Origin: Dactylonectria macrodidyma
Taxonomy: Eukaryota; Ascomycota; Sordariomycetes; Hypocreales; Nectriaceae
Assembly: GCA_020744425.1 (NCBI GenBank)
Contig: JAGMUV010000004.1
Span: forward strand, 3,162,001-3,226,000
DNA: 64,000 bases
Reading direction: 5' to 3'
Shown here piece by piece: positions 32,822 through 44,475 of the stretch (the first letter of the stretch is position 1; each line of letters opens with the position of its first letter). The notes beneath the pieces were generated by a model, which searched no databases, was not told the origin of the DNA, and worked only from the letters and a program-made list of their open reading frames with translations. The translations under genes were made by a program, and so were the position numbers.

Positions 32822-34048
32822 TTAATCCAAATCCTCTGACTCAAGCCCACTGTAATCACCCTCAAATGGCGCTCCACCCGCTACCATCGACTCATGGATG
32901 GAGTAGAGAGCACACAGCCACGTGTCGAAAATTTGCGTTACCTTTCCAACCTCGCCGTTGCCGTTGCGAAGGGACATCCTCGCAACTTGGTCACGTAGTC
33001 GCTCGTACGCTTCAATCATGACCCAAACTTGCAGCGCGGCGTTGTCTGGGCCATTGCGGATGGGCCTCTCTGCCATGGCTGATGACAGTTCTCTTGTAAG
33101 TAGATCAAGGCAGATCTGTAGGCTCAGGTTGTCCTGAGATGTGGGACGGTTGTCTTGGGAGGGAGGTCGGGTGCCCTGAGACTGCGGCCGGCTAGATGTA
33201 GGAGAATCGAACGAGTACTGAGAGAAACCGGGAGAGGGCTCAGGAGAAGGATCCGTAGAGAATGAGACCGGTTTAAAATAGATGGCGTCTTCTTCGAATC
33301 CCACCAAGTCGCCATCTTGACCAGTTGTTGTCTGGAACTGTGGGATTGGTTGTTGTAGTGGTTCCAAGTGAGTCCGTGAACGTGGCCGAGACATGCGGTG
33401 GGTGTCTGCTACGCTTCGAGGCACTTCAAGCGTATTTGAGTGCCCTGGTTCTGCATGAGTTTGGGGTTCCGGATATATTGACGCGGTTTCTGTGCCATCT
33501 CTTGACTCTAGGAGAGCGCGATATTGGTCGGCGATCAAATCGACACTGGATGTCTTGCGGGAAATGTTCAATCCTCTTCCATACGACGGATTTTCAAGCT
33601 GTCCAATTCTGAAAACCGGCGTCTTTGCCTGGCGGCGCATGGTCGATGAAGTAGACGTCGAGGAAACAGGCGAGGGGATGGATGTCCTGTCAAGAGACGG
33701 CCTAGGAGCTGGATCCTGGATGGTGAGGTGGGAGAATTCGGGAATCTGTCGTTGTGAAGGCTGTCTAACGACGAGAGGAGCTGGTGCGGGTTCGAGTTCG
33801 GGAGAGATAGGGCTGACCAAGGTCTTGGGCCGGAGGTAGTGACTCCATTTCGAATCGCTCAAATCTGGAGCGCCATTCTGATTCTGGCGGGGGGATTGCA
33901 AAGGTACTGTGACCTCGGTGCGACTGGCCGTGGAGTCGGCAGAGCCACGTTTGTTCGCGTTCTTGAGCTTGGGACATTTTTGGAGCCTTCTGCGTGCGGG
34001 TTTAAGTTGCTGGCCCCCATGGCTCGCGACTGAAGCTGATCGATCCAT
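32822..34048 (-). CDS. Uncharacterised Ser/Pro-rich protein
   Basis: Single frame of 408 residues from the Met at 34048. The N-terminus is basic (ARRRLQKCPKLKNANKR). The middle is Ser/Pro/Gln-rich and disordered, with an ordered block FRIGQLENPSYGRGLNISRKTSSVDLIADQYRAL split here as motif FRIGQLENPSYGRG then DLIADQYRALL. The C-terminal third (LQICLDLLTRELSSAM, LQVWVMIEAYERLRDQV) is helical and probably folded. No membrane segment or known catalytic motif. I do not recognise the family. A missing upstream exon is possible, since the region 5' of it contains splice-like signals. Confidence 0.7.
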   Translation of the reverse strand: MDRSASVASHGGQQLKPARRRLQKCPKLKNANKRGSADSTASRTEVTVPLQSPRQNQNGAPDLSDSKWSHYLRPKTLVSPISPELEPAPAPLVVRQPSQRQIPEFSHLTIQDPAPRPSLDRTSIPSPVSSTSTSSTMRRQAKTPVFRIGQLENPSYGRGLNISRKTSSVDLIADQYRALLESRDGTETASIYPEPQTHAEPGHSNTLEVPRSVADTHRMSRPRSRTHLEPLQQPIPQFQTTTGQDGDLVGFEEDAIYFKPVSFSTDPSPEPSPGFSQYSFDSPTSSRPQSQGTRPPSQDNRPTSQDNLSLQICLDLLTRELSSAMAERPIRNGPDNAALQVWVMIEAYERLRDQVARMSLRNGNGEVGKVTQIFDTWLCALYSIHESMVAGGAPFEGDYSGLESEDLD

Positions 34049-36687
34049 TTCCAATCTCTGTCCTTCAAGTCTTGTCTAGGGTCGAGTCTAGTAATACGTG
34101 CGCGTTTGCAAGAATCGCAGTGAGAAGTAGACGGTATTGGGTCGTCATTCAGACACGGTCCGGAGTGGAGCAGGTAGTGGGCGGATGCTGGTAGAATCGG
34201 AGGTGACGAGTGAAGTAGGTAGCAGATGGTAGGTGGACGTTGGTATAATTGGAAGTGATGATTGATGTAATTGAAAGTGTGGTCGTTGGTTGCTTCGGTG
34301 CGGACAAGAGCCCATTGATATCAGAGCATATGACGAAAGTAAAAACCGGATGCCAGGCAAGACAGAGGCTGCAGCAAGAGCTGGGTAATGCATGGCTGGC
34401 AAATCCTTACCGCCTCCCGAAGAGGGACACAAGTGACTCGGAAGGGACCCAAGAGGGACCCAAAGAGGGACCCAAAGAGGGAGGCTTGGCCCTGCAAGCC
34501 TACAAACTTGCATGTGTAGCGGGCTGTAGTGGACTGTAGCGGGACATAGTGGGCACCCAATGGAGAGAGCCGCGAGGCGGACGAGAAGCCCACGTCATGG
34601 ATGATGGATGGGCCAGCGGTTTTCGCGGTGCAATGGCGTCGTGAGCAGGGATCTGGTGCGTTGGGATTCGTCGGGTACAGGCGCAGGGCTGGGCAACTCG
34701 TTCTGACTGGGGGCCTAGCGACACCCCGATCGAGGGCTTGATCGACGGTGTCAACGGGACTCGGTAGACAGGGAGGGGAGGGAGACCCTCCGGGATTGAC
34801 CGAACTGACTGAGAAATGTCTTGAATCTTGATTAGTCGCGGCCTTGCGTCTCTCGCGTCCTCTCGCTTCCGCTCTCGTGGCCGAAGCCAGAGCCCAGAGG
34901 GAGGTCGACACGCCACCCGAATTTAGCTCTCGGATGGATGGTAGTCTGTCGGTTGACCGACTAGAAAGTTGCAATGGCGGGGACCCATCGAAGAAAGACT
35001 GGGGATCCAGGGCGGGACGGATGTTGATGGGGCGATGACCCCATGTCGAAGTGCCGTTAGCTGATGTCATGTGCAGCGTTGCAGCAGGACTAGACATTCC
35101 TAGAGCCCGCCCAGCAAGCAGTCGGACAAAGTCTACGCCAGCCTCCAGGGCCGACGAGTTCTAAACTGGGACCAGCCCATGTCAAGCTGTGTCAACAAAC
35201 CAGCAGCAGGAAAAAGCAGGACATCCACTTTGAATCGATGTGTTGGCTCGTCCTTGGTTTGTTGGTTCGTCACATCCCGTGATTTTGTGTTGATGGACCA
35301 TTTTTGCAAGGAGGGGGTTGGACGAAGGGTCATTTCCCAGAGCCAACACAATATCTCAGCCAGGCGACGGATAGAAGACAGAGGGAGGAATCATATTCAT
35401 GCAAGGGCAGATCCCGTTTTCGGGATTTTGCAGCAGTCTGCCCCCTTGACACAGGTTCTGTTCTCACTCATGACGGCAGGGCGATGTCTTGAGAAAAGCC
35501 GCCCTAGCCTAGACGGGATGGGTCGAGAAGATGGAACGAGTGATACAGTTCGGATGATGTCAGGGGACTGTGCTGCACACCGTGTATACTTACCTTACCT
35601 AACTTGCCTAGGTGCCTGGAAGATGCCCCTCACCTTCTCCTCTCCTCCCAGCCCATAGGCGACAAGATCTGGACCAGTTGTGGGTAGTTGAGTGAGGGGT
35701 AAAACTTTGGGACGAATCGTGGGGTCGTCCAAGACGCAGCCATTCACTCTGACAAGGGGTTGGACGAGTCGCCAAGACAACATTTCTCCGACCAAGATGC
35801 GCTTTCATCGACAGTTGGCCACATAGGTACCTAGGTTGCCAAGTTTCCTAGTAGAGAAGCAGACTTTGCTTTTGGACCGATCTTGTCTGCTAGAGGCTTG
35901 CCACCTGGGCATTTTCGAAAGGAGGAATCGATTCTTCCACGTCGATTTCCAACGGGGATAGACGGCACTGCGCGGGGGTAGTGGGGGTTGTAAATATTCA
36001 CCTACCTAATCCTCTACTCCTACTCCGTACGCAGCACAAAGTCCTGCGCTGCGCAGCATGAGACGCAACATGAGTCGGATAACGGCACCGCTATAGCTTC
36101 TACCAAGACCTCGGCCCCTCTAGACTCCCTCACTCCCCCAAACTCGCAAACCCCCAAACCTCGCCCGGGCCCTTGAAGAGCGACTGTCCGGCCGCTTGAT
36201 GGCTCGACAAACCCCTCCAGATCTCCACATTCACTACCTCCCCCATACAATTCAAGGGCAGCCGTTGCACAGATGGCTCACCCTGAGGCTTGCTAGACGG
36301 AGAAATTTATCCATCAATCAGCGACCTCGAAGCACCCTTCTAGCTGTCGCAAAACTGTGGCTTCCCCACAAAAATTTCACAGTCGCCCGACTCGCGATCT
36401 TCGGAGCTCCAGCTATAAAGGCAGCCTCGCGCAGCGCGACACGTTTTCTGCTATTCGCATTGATATTTCAGCTTTGTTGATTCCCAGCACGTGTTGTACA
36501 TCCAACTGTGCCATTTTACCCGACATTGACCTTGTGTCTGGGCCGGAATCGCAGCAACATTCGACATTGCCCCTCCCCCGCAATCGCCAGTCACCCCACA
36601 TCTTGATCTCCGTCCCCTCTCATACTCTTCTCTTCCCTCATCACAGGAATCAATTACTGAAACTACCTTCAATTTCAAATCGCCATT
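34049..36687. other. Long intergenic region with a short tandem repeat
   Basis: About 2.6 kb. A minus-strand frame at 35097-34321 begins with a plausible head (RSTDRLPSIRELNS) but later turns repetitive; it might hold a first exon, which I cannot confirm. The last 600 bp is the promoter of the dehydratase gene. Palindromic taggtacctagg-like words near 35,820 are common in such spacers. Confidence 0.45.
34444..34482. repeat. 11-12 bp tandem repeat, about 3 units
   Basis: Three consecutive units of gggaccca(a)aga, then ggga. It is a short minisatellite in non-coding DNA. Confidence 0.8.
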
Positions 36688-38103
36688 ATGCCTGAGATCA
36701 CTATTACCGGCTGGAAGACCCGCGATGTGCGGTTTCCCACCTCCCTGGACGGCACTGGCTCCGACGCCATGAACACCGCTGGCAACTACTCCTCCGCGTA
36801 CTGCATCCTCGAGACCGATACCGAATTCACTGGACATGGCATGGTGAGACTTATTCCCTGTCCTATAACACTACCAATCAGTAGATGAAGCTGACCGCGC
36901 TTCCAGACCTTCACCATCGGCCGTGGAAACGACATCGTTTGCGCCGCCATCAACCACGTCGCCGACCGTCTCCAAGGCAAGACTCTCTCCTCCCTGGTCG
37001 CCAACTGGGGCCAGACCTGGCGCTATCTCGTCTCCGACAGCCAGCTCCGCTGGATCGGTCCCGAGAAGGGTGTCATTCACCTTGCCCTTGGCGCAGTCGT
37101 CAACGCCATCTGGGATCTGTGGGCCAAGTCCCTCGGCAAGCCCGTCTGGCGTATCGTCGCCGACATGAGCCCCGAGGAATTCGTCAACTGCATCGACTTC
37201 CGTTATATCACCGACGCCATTACCCCTGAGGAGGCCATCGCCATGCTTAAGGAGACCGAGGCTACTAAGCCCCAGCGTCTACAGGACGCCCTCAACAACC
37301 GTGCCGTCCCGGCCTACACCACTAGCGCTGGCTGGCTTGGGTACGGCGAAGACAAGATGAAGAGTCTGCTACAGGAGACTCTGGATGCGGGCTACCGTCA
37401 CTTCAAGATCAAGGTCGGCGGTGACATTGAGCGCGACCGCAAGCGTCTGGGCATTGCCCGAGAGGTCATCGGATACGACAAGGGCAATGTCCTCATGACC
37501 GACGCCAATCAGGTCTGGTCCGTCCCAGAGGCCATCGAGTATATGGAGAAGCTTGCCGACTTCAAGCCCTGGTTCATTGAGGAGCCCACCTCCCCCGATG
37601 ACATCCTTGGCCACAAGGCCGTCCGTGAGGCCCTCAAGCCCTACGGCATCGGAGTTGCTACCGGAGAGATGTGCCAGAACCGCGTCATTTTCAAGCAGCT
37701 ACTCCAGACCGGCGCTATTGACGTTTGTCAGATCGACGCTTGCCGCATGGGCGGTGTCAACGAGGTCCTTGCCGTCCTACTCATGGCCAAGAAGTTCAAC
37801 GTCCCCATTGTACCCCACTCTGGTGGAGTCGGCCTTCCCGAGTACACCCAGCACCTGAGCACCATCGACTACGTCGTCGTTTCTGGCAAGCTTTCCGTCC
37901 TCGAGTACGTCGACCACCTGCACGAGCACTTCTTCCACCCTTCTGTCATCAAGGATGGATACTACACCACCCCGGTCGAGCCCGGTTACAGTGTTGAGAT
38001 GAAGCCCGACAGTATGGACCAGTTCAGCTACCCCGGAGAGAAGGGCGTTAGCTGGTGGACTTCGGACGAGGCCAAGGTCATCCTCGATGGCGTCAAGATT
38101 TGA
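36688..38103 (+). CDS. lgd1: L-galactonate dehydratase (enolase superfamily)
   Basis: Dehydrates L-galactonate to 2-keto-3-deoxy-L-galactonate in the fungal D-galacturonate (pectin) pathway. Two exons (36688-36843 and 36907-38103) give 450 residues, matching the Trichoderma Lgd1/Aspergillus GaaB type that I recognise by near-continuous resemblance. Mandelate-racemase-subgroup residues: K219 and K221 in HFKIKVGG, D251 (LMTDANQVW), E277 (WFIEEPTSPDD), E306 (GEMCQNR) and H356 (VPHSGGVGLPEY). Cytosolic. The other pathway genes (reductase, aldolase) are not nearby. L-fuconate or L-rhamnonate dehydratase are alternative names for the superfamily but fit less well. Confidence 0.93.
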
Positions 38104-39151
38104 AGAATCGTGATAGGGCCTCAAGAAAGAGATGGAAATATGTCACCAAAAGTACCCGGGAGATGCTTTATATGAGGGAGTCACGATGTCATGAAATTTT
38201 ACTTGTGTAATAGATTGGATAGTCGCATTCTTGGTGTTAGTCAAGAGCGCTCGCAATACGAAAGAAGAAAAACTATACCAACATGAATGTTCTGCTTGTG
38301 ATCTGAGTACATAGCCCAGTCACAAAAAAATCCTATCAGACGATTATTACGCCTCGTTGGAAAGGAAGTTGATGCTTTATCGTGTGTGGTGTTTTTTTCC
38401 ATCACTTAGTTACCTATGAATAAGGCGAGGACGTAGCAAAGGAGGAGAGAAAGAAACTGAAGGGGGGGATGCAATGGTCACAGGGGAATCCCTCTATGGC
38501 CTCATCCTGTATAGTCATATGCTTCAAGATGAAATGTTACAAACCTTGTGTGATACCTCCATCAAAGTCAGAGGGTGGGAAGGAATAAGAGTGTCGCTAC
38601 TCCCGGCTTATGCCAACTTTCTCTTCAAGAAACTCACGAATGAATAAAATTCGACCCCCGGAACTCCCTAGTTCACGAATAGTCGACTTTACCCACACTC
38701 AGTTTGGCTGGACTTGGCCTAGCTGCAGTTCGTCAAGCCACCGTCTCAGACAGCAAGACATACATACGCACGATTTGAACCAGCCCATCGGTAACGAGAC
38801 TCAGTGCTACTAAAACAAGGCATCAGAAACGGAAGAGTGCAAATCGTTGCGCCCTCTCAGTCTCGCTCCCTGATTGCTGGGTATTTGCTTTGTGCTTGGC
38901 TGGTGAGCCAGCACGTGACCGTGAGCGTTCTGGACCGGGCTCGAGGACTCACCATCATCTCCACCTTTGGTTGGGTTGTGAGTCGCACAAACGATAAGAC
39001 GCCGGACAAACTGCTGGATGCGTCATTTCAGGCGGCTTGTGTCTCCCATCCTCCCGTTGTAATCTCCGAAGATACTTCAAATATATCAGCAGCTCGTATT
39101 TTAGCTGTTGTCTGACCGCCAACACCTCTCATAAACGGCCTTAATCGCATC
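38104..39151. other. Intergenic region
   Basis: 3' flank of lgd1 and promoter of the CUE-Smr gene. No gene supported. Confidence 0.5.
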
Positions 39152-41150
39152 ATGGTTCCTTGCGCAGAGTATCCTTTCCGACACTCAATTCCCACCGCCA
39201 TCACCAAAGAGACAATGTCGAAGCAATCCTCGGAGGTGGCCATCCAGAAACTGGTGGTATGTACTTTGATATCCTTGTGTCATATGGCTGGACGTGTCAC
39301 CATCGGTCTTGATCGTTTTGAGTTTGAGCCATGGGGAGAATGCTGGTGTACAGTCGAAGTGGCGCACAACCCAGTAACACTCTATCTCAAGCCCCAGAGT
39401 GACGTCGCAAGCTGCATTTATCCTCCGAATTCTCAATGTTACGACTCGTAACGGCCTAGATCGGAGCCTTAGAAGACCTAATCGTATACTGACATACTTG
39501 ACAGGACATGTTCCGCACGCTCCTGGATGAAGCCCTCATAGTCGCCATCGCTAGCGACCATGACCTCAAGCAAAGATCAGGGTACGAAGCAGCTCAGAGC
39601 ACATTGGAGAACATAGCTCGAGATGTCGCGTCTGAAGAGGCATCTGGGTTCAACTCTAGCGGCTTCACTGCAACCCCTGACGAGTCGGAGGATGGCGAGA
39701 GTAACACTGAGACAACCATCAGCCTCCATGCTTGCCGCACCCGCGACACAGACACGTCTAGCAGTGATCAAGCATCAACAGCCGGAAGCGCGTATTCCAT
39801 GCCGAAGCTCACCACCTTCAACGACGATAGCGAGGAGAGCAAGATTCTTCAGCTTCAGAGCATGTTCAGCGAGCTCACCGAACATGACATCAAGACCTCC
39901 TTAGAAAAAGCAGGAGGCGGTTTTCAGGCTGCATTGGATGACCTACTTGATATCCAGTACCTCAAGTCCACAGGCCAATATGAAGAGGCTGTAGGTATTA
40001 AGAAGAGGAATAGGAAGGGCAAGAATAATAAGGACAATAGCAAAGGCAAAAGCAAGAAGGGCAAGGCACCCCGGGCATCGGATATGCACGCGGGGACAGA
40101 ATGCGCTTCGTCTGACCTCTCATACGAGGTGGACTCCAACGAGATCGACTCCAATGAGATTGACCCTAAGGAGATGCAAAGTGAGACACCCTGCTCAAGG
40201 CACTAGCCACAAGTCTCCCATTACTAACATGTGAGCGTGTAGGACAGGACGAAATCGCATATCTTGCAGATAGACTGGATCTTCCCTTCGACGATGTTTC
40301 CGCCACTTACAAGAATAAGCGCTTCTCAAGTAGCGCTACAGCAGTCGAGATCATCGCCCAACACGTGGCCCTGGGTATTGAGGCACAAGATGATGCAAGT
40401 AAGAAGGAGGCACAAGCACTTGCAAAGAAATACCGCAACGTTCCTGAACATTACCTGTCAACGGTTGTCCAAGTCACAGGCTCCATCCCGCAGTGGTCAG
40501 ACGACATTTCCGGGTTGCTGAGCAAGCATTTTACCAAGAAACCTTGGAAGCAAAAGCTCAACCTCAACTACACGCTGGCCCCGCTCCCACGAGAGGACCT
40601 TCAAGGCGTGGAGACGGTCCAGGCATCCAACAGGCTCGCCAAGTCGTCGGCCCCCAAACGCGCCGATCCAAGGGCTTATACCCAAGCAACGGAAAAGGCC
40701 GATTACCACTATCACGCCAAACGTGAGGCAACAGCTTCAGCGCACCAGCTCAACAAGCGAGGTGGATCAAACCCGCTCTATCGCCAGGCTGCTGGTTACT
40801 ACGCTGAGGTCGCAAGGGAACAGGGCCGGTCTGCACGGCTGGCATGGTCAACGGCTGCGGATATCCTGGTGGAGCAACAGAGCAACTCCAACTCAATCGA
40901 TCTCCACGGCGTCCACGTCCAAGACGGCGTGCGCATTGCGCGACAAAAGGTCCAAGCTTGGTGGGCTGGTCTGGGGGAGCTCCGTACAGCAAAGGCCAGG
41001 CAACAACGATTCACTGTCATCACTGGACTCGGTCGCCATAGTGCTGGAGGCGTGTCCCAATTGAGACAGGCGGTGGCCGCAGCTCTCCTTCAGGATGGAT
41101 GGAAGATACAGGTCGAGACTGGTCGGTTTGTTGTGGAAGGGAGACGCTGA
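39152..41150 (+). CDS. CUE-DUF1771-Smr domain protein
   Basis: Predicted RNA/DNA-processing or ubiquitin-linked factor. Three exons (39152-39256, 39505-40180 and 40243-41150) give 562 residues, or 541 from the second Met at 39215, which has the better context. Order: an N-terminal helical block, a CUE-like ubiquitin-binding helix set (ILQLQSMFSELTEHDIKTSLEKAGG), a Lys-rich linker (KKRNRKGKNNKDN) and a short DSNEI repeat, then a DUF1771 helix (YRQAAGYYAEVAREQGRSARLAW). A C-terminal Smr domain ends it, with IDLHGVHV and the GLGRHSAGG loop. The Smr acidic/His residues for nuclease activity are present. The first intron is 248 nt, long for this window. Yeast Cue2-type endonucleases share this domain set and cleave mRNA at stalled ribosomes; equivalence is inference. 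Confidence 0.85.
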
Positions 41151-41905
41151 AACGGACAAGACGGCTCCGCCACCATTTATTTACCAGGGTGACACGGCTA
41201 TTTGAGTCGTACCATTCGGCTGGCGCTTCGGAACGGCGGCAATCTAACTACCCCAAGCATCAACATCTAAAGTGGGAGCCTCAAAGCTAATGCTGGATGC
41301 ATATGCCTACCTACGGAGTAGGTAATGTAGGGATCAATGCCCGTCAAAGTGGGCAGGTTGCGGTGACAGTCTTGACGGATCAACACGACAACCCTGCAGC
41401 CCTGCCACCCAGCGCCATGTCAAGATGGCGATGCAATTCTTTTTTAGAATCGACTCGAGAACTCGGCACCTACTACATTGATCAACTCATTAATGCCAAC
41501 CTGAGATGCAAATCTCCTGGCTGTGTCTACCACAGCTTTTGGATACTTCTTTACTCATTCCATCTCAAAGCCGGTTGGCCCACCCACACAAAGGCGCATC
41601 AACGTGGCGGAGTTAGGCAGACACCACAACAAGGGCATCCTGAAAGGACGCCTGGAACACGAATCCTTCAACCCGATCGACCAAGGAAATGGCCGCATGT
41701 CGCTAGACAGGGGTGTGATAATAACAACCGCACAAAGCACTACCAAATACATAGATACAACGTGTTGTCCTTGACACCAGAACTTCATCTCAACCACGCA
41801 TCCTCAACCAACAAGTTTTTCCATCAACCATCAACCATCAACCATCAACCTTCAATCATAGAATATCAACTATCAATCTTGAATACATAACAATCACCAT
41901 ACAAT
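41151..41905. other. Intergenic region and leader with CCATCAA repeats
   Basis: Promoter and probable 5' leader of the four-helix membrane protein. Four perfect CCATCAA heptamers lie at 41821-41848, followed by degenerate tcaatc/tcaact words to about 41880. Confidence 0.6.
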
Positions 41906-42652
41906 ATGGCCTCTCCGCACAAGAATTCTAGCGGACCGGGCCTCCGTTCCTCCGTGGACAGCGCTAGAGAGCGTCTTCTCGACCCCTTGGAGCAACTCGA
42001 CCAGCAGCCCAAATTCACTCTCAACTTCTCCACAATCCTGTTGATGCGCCTGCCAGTCATTGCTCTCTCTATCGCCGACACCGTCGTTATCGGGGTCTTC
42101 TGCAATTATCACCAAGGATGGGCTGCCTTTTTCGGCTGTTGGACCACTACCCTGACCCTCTGGAGCATTTTCCAGGTACTCCGGGGGTCTGCTAGGTCGG
42201 ACAAGTTTGAGTTTCAGCTTGGAAGCTTCGTGTGCTGGTGTGGAAGACGAGACAGCACCGGGCTTACGGCTCGTAAAACACGCCCCTACCACCTCATGTT
42301 CATCGACTTTGTTTTCTGCTGTCTCATGATCATCCTGAGCATCGTTGCCTTCGAGTCTGGAATCTGGCGTGACTACGATTGGGATAATAACGGCGAAAAG
42401 GTCGGTGGTATAGCTATTACCTTGGCGTGAGTGTCTCCTTGTCTCCTTCGGTATCATCGGGATTTTGCTAACCTCCACAGCTTGCTACAACTCGCCATCA
42501 GTTTACTCAACTTCTTCTCTCTCTTCCGCAAGGCCAAGATCGTCATATTCGCGAGCGAGCACGAGGACTCGGCTGGCTCTGCCCTCACCGTGGGTGAGAT
42601 TTACATTGACGACCAGTCGGAGCCAAGAACGTCCGCTGCGTCTCTTGTCTAA
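41906..42652 (+). CDS. Uncharacterised four-helix membrane protein
   Basis: Two exons (41906-42426 and 42481-42652) give 230 residues. About four hydrophobic segments are visible: PVIALSIADTVVIGVFC, GWAAFFGCWTTTLTLWSIFQV, LMFIDFVFCCLMIILSIVAF, and ITLALLQLAISLLNFFSLF, the last spliced across the intron. Both ends are hydrophilic and the C-terminus is acidic, a tetraspan layout as in MARVEL-like proteins, but I see no diagnostic motif. Convergent with the Pex11-family gene. Confidence 0.75.
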
Positions 42653-43000
42653 AATGTGGACAAGAAGAGAGGGAGCCGAGACAAATCAGCATCATGAACC
42701 TCACAATCATTGTTCCTCAGTGCATGGTGTGTGATTGGCAACTCGACATCGGAACCCTCGACGGCATGTGACACTCAACCTGTTGGAAATATGTTGGCAC
42801 CTGAGTTTGGTTGTGATACGGGCCATAGTTTGGGTATTGAAGCCTTGTATTTTGAATGAAGCCGGATATGCCGCACGCATATTCCTTGCATATTGGACCA
42901 CGTCCTGCTTTCTGTCTTTCCTGCTATGTAAACACTCTCGTTACCCCCTAGATAGCCAATAACGGCAGCCTATCCTTATTCCCCCGGGCATAGACGGCAT
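42653..43000. other. Convergent 3' intergenic region
   Basis: Short spacer between two converging genes. Nothing recognised. Confidence 0.6.
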
Positions 43001-43869
43001 CTACTTCTGAAGCTTCTCTCCAACACGATCCCAAGCGGCCCACCCCGTGGTCAATGTAGTGAAGAACATAGCGGCACTGACTTGACCAGAGGTTATCTTA
43101 AACAATCCAATGGCGCTACCAGGTAAGAGAATATCGATGGAGTCGGAAACGAGTCCGCGGATAAGCACCGCTCTCTTGGCGCTAGTCTCCTGCTGGCGCT
43201 GCTTTTCTTTCTCGGCTTCGGCGGCAGCCTTCTCGGGGGCTTCCTTGGTAGCGTCCTCCTTGGTAGCATCCTTCTCCGAGGCGGTGGGCTTCGTGGGGTC
43301 CTGGACGGGCCCGCTGGCGTTGAGGCGGTTCAGCTTGATCAACGAGATTAAGACCGAAGCGGCCAAACCGCCAAACCAGAGGTACTGCGACTGGGAGTCA
43401 ATCTCCTTGCTTCGAACAGGGCCGAAGATCTCCAAGCCTGGAATGCCCAGCAGGTCCACGAGTGTAAGCGTCTCAGTCATGCCGAACAGGCCCAGTGAAG
43501 TCCGGCTGATAATGCCGAGCCACACCCCGATGCTCTTCTCCTCGGCGAGGTACAGAGTCCAGCCAGAGTTGAGGGTGTCCAGGAAGCGAAAGAGGCGGAT
43601 GAAGCGGCGCGAGACGTTGAGCTGGCCGCGCATCGTGGCCAAGCCCAACGTCTTGGTCGCCTGGACGGCCGAGGAGGCATTGGGCCACACCGTGGCCAGG
43701 AGCAGCGGGTAGGCGATGAGGAGCGAGCATGTCGCCTGGAAGAGACGCAGCAGGCGCTCGAGACCGCCTACAGGGAGAGATTAGCATATTAGCTTTGAGG
43801 GTTGAGAAACTTCACCCGAGCCGTACCAAGATCAGTGCCAAAGGCTACAAATTGCTCATAGACCGCCAT
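43001..43869 (-). CDS. Pex11-family peroxisome proliferation protein
   Basis: Peroxisomal membrane protein that elongates the membrane before fission. Two exons (43869-43827 and 43767-43001) give 269 residues. The opening MAVYEQFVAFGTDLGGLERLLRLFQ spans the intron. The amphipathic helix region LNVSRRFIRLFRFLDTLNSGW is typical of Pex11. Hydrophobic segments lie around LGIISRTSLGLFGMTETLTLVDLLG and at the C-terminus (LPGSAIGLFKI, AAMFFTTLTTGWAAW). A charged loop with a short ATKE repeat (KDATKEDATKEAPEKAAAEAEKEK) separates them. Which fungal Pex11 paralogue it is cannot be decided by eye; a diverged 11C type is likely. Confidence 0.85.
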
Positions 43870-44475
43870 CTTTGATGAGTGGAGCGGGACTGAGATAACG
43901 CAATTCAAAGGGGGTTGCTTGACCCAAAGACAGAAGCGAAGAACCGGGATCTATATACCTCCAGCCAAGTCTATAATTACCCCAAAATCCGATGCAGCAA
44001 AACAAATCATACAAACAGAGAGCTGGAAAAAGAGGAGATGAAAGTCGGTTGTAGTTTGAGCAGGCGGTGTTGAGCGACGGACCCCTGCCCGTTTGACTAG
44101 TCATTCGATGGATGCGTTGGCGTTTGATTTTTGGGCGCCAGAAAAAACCCACACCCGATATTATGGGACGGGGGGGACTGTTTGGGTATATTCACTTCTT
44201 GTACACGCAGTCGGATGTTTTGGGGCGGTTATGCTGAGAAATTAATGCCGCTCAAACATGCACGCATGAATGTTAGATCGGTAGGCAATGCCATACTGAC
44301 AGGAATCACGATGCAGCAGGGGATGGACATATGAATTGTCTTGACTGAATAAGCCATTGAACACAAAAGTAAATATAACACAGGTCCTATAACAAAAGGC
44401 AGGGTGTATATCGTTACACGGCTACCCGACCTATCCTCCTCTCTCTCGATGCTCCTCTTTCCCCGCAAGAAACCA
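43870..44475. other. Intergenic region
   Basis: Promoter of the Pex11-family gene and 3' flank of nuo51. No gene supported. Confidence 0.5.

Noticed and set aside
33859..34068. Overlapping minus-strand frame with KDRDWKWIDQLQSRA
   Set aside because: It overlaps the 408-residue Ser/Pro-rich frame, which is longer and more consistent; not enough to call a second gene.
34321..35097. 258-residue minus-strand frame starting with a plausible head
   Set aside because: The second half is the tandem repeat and low-complexity DNA; no splice partner could be shown. At most a first exon.
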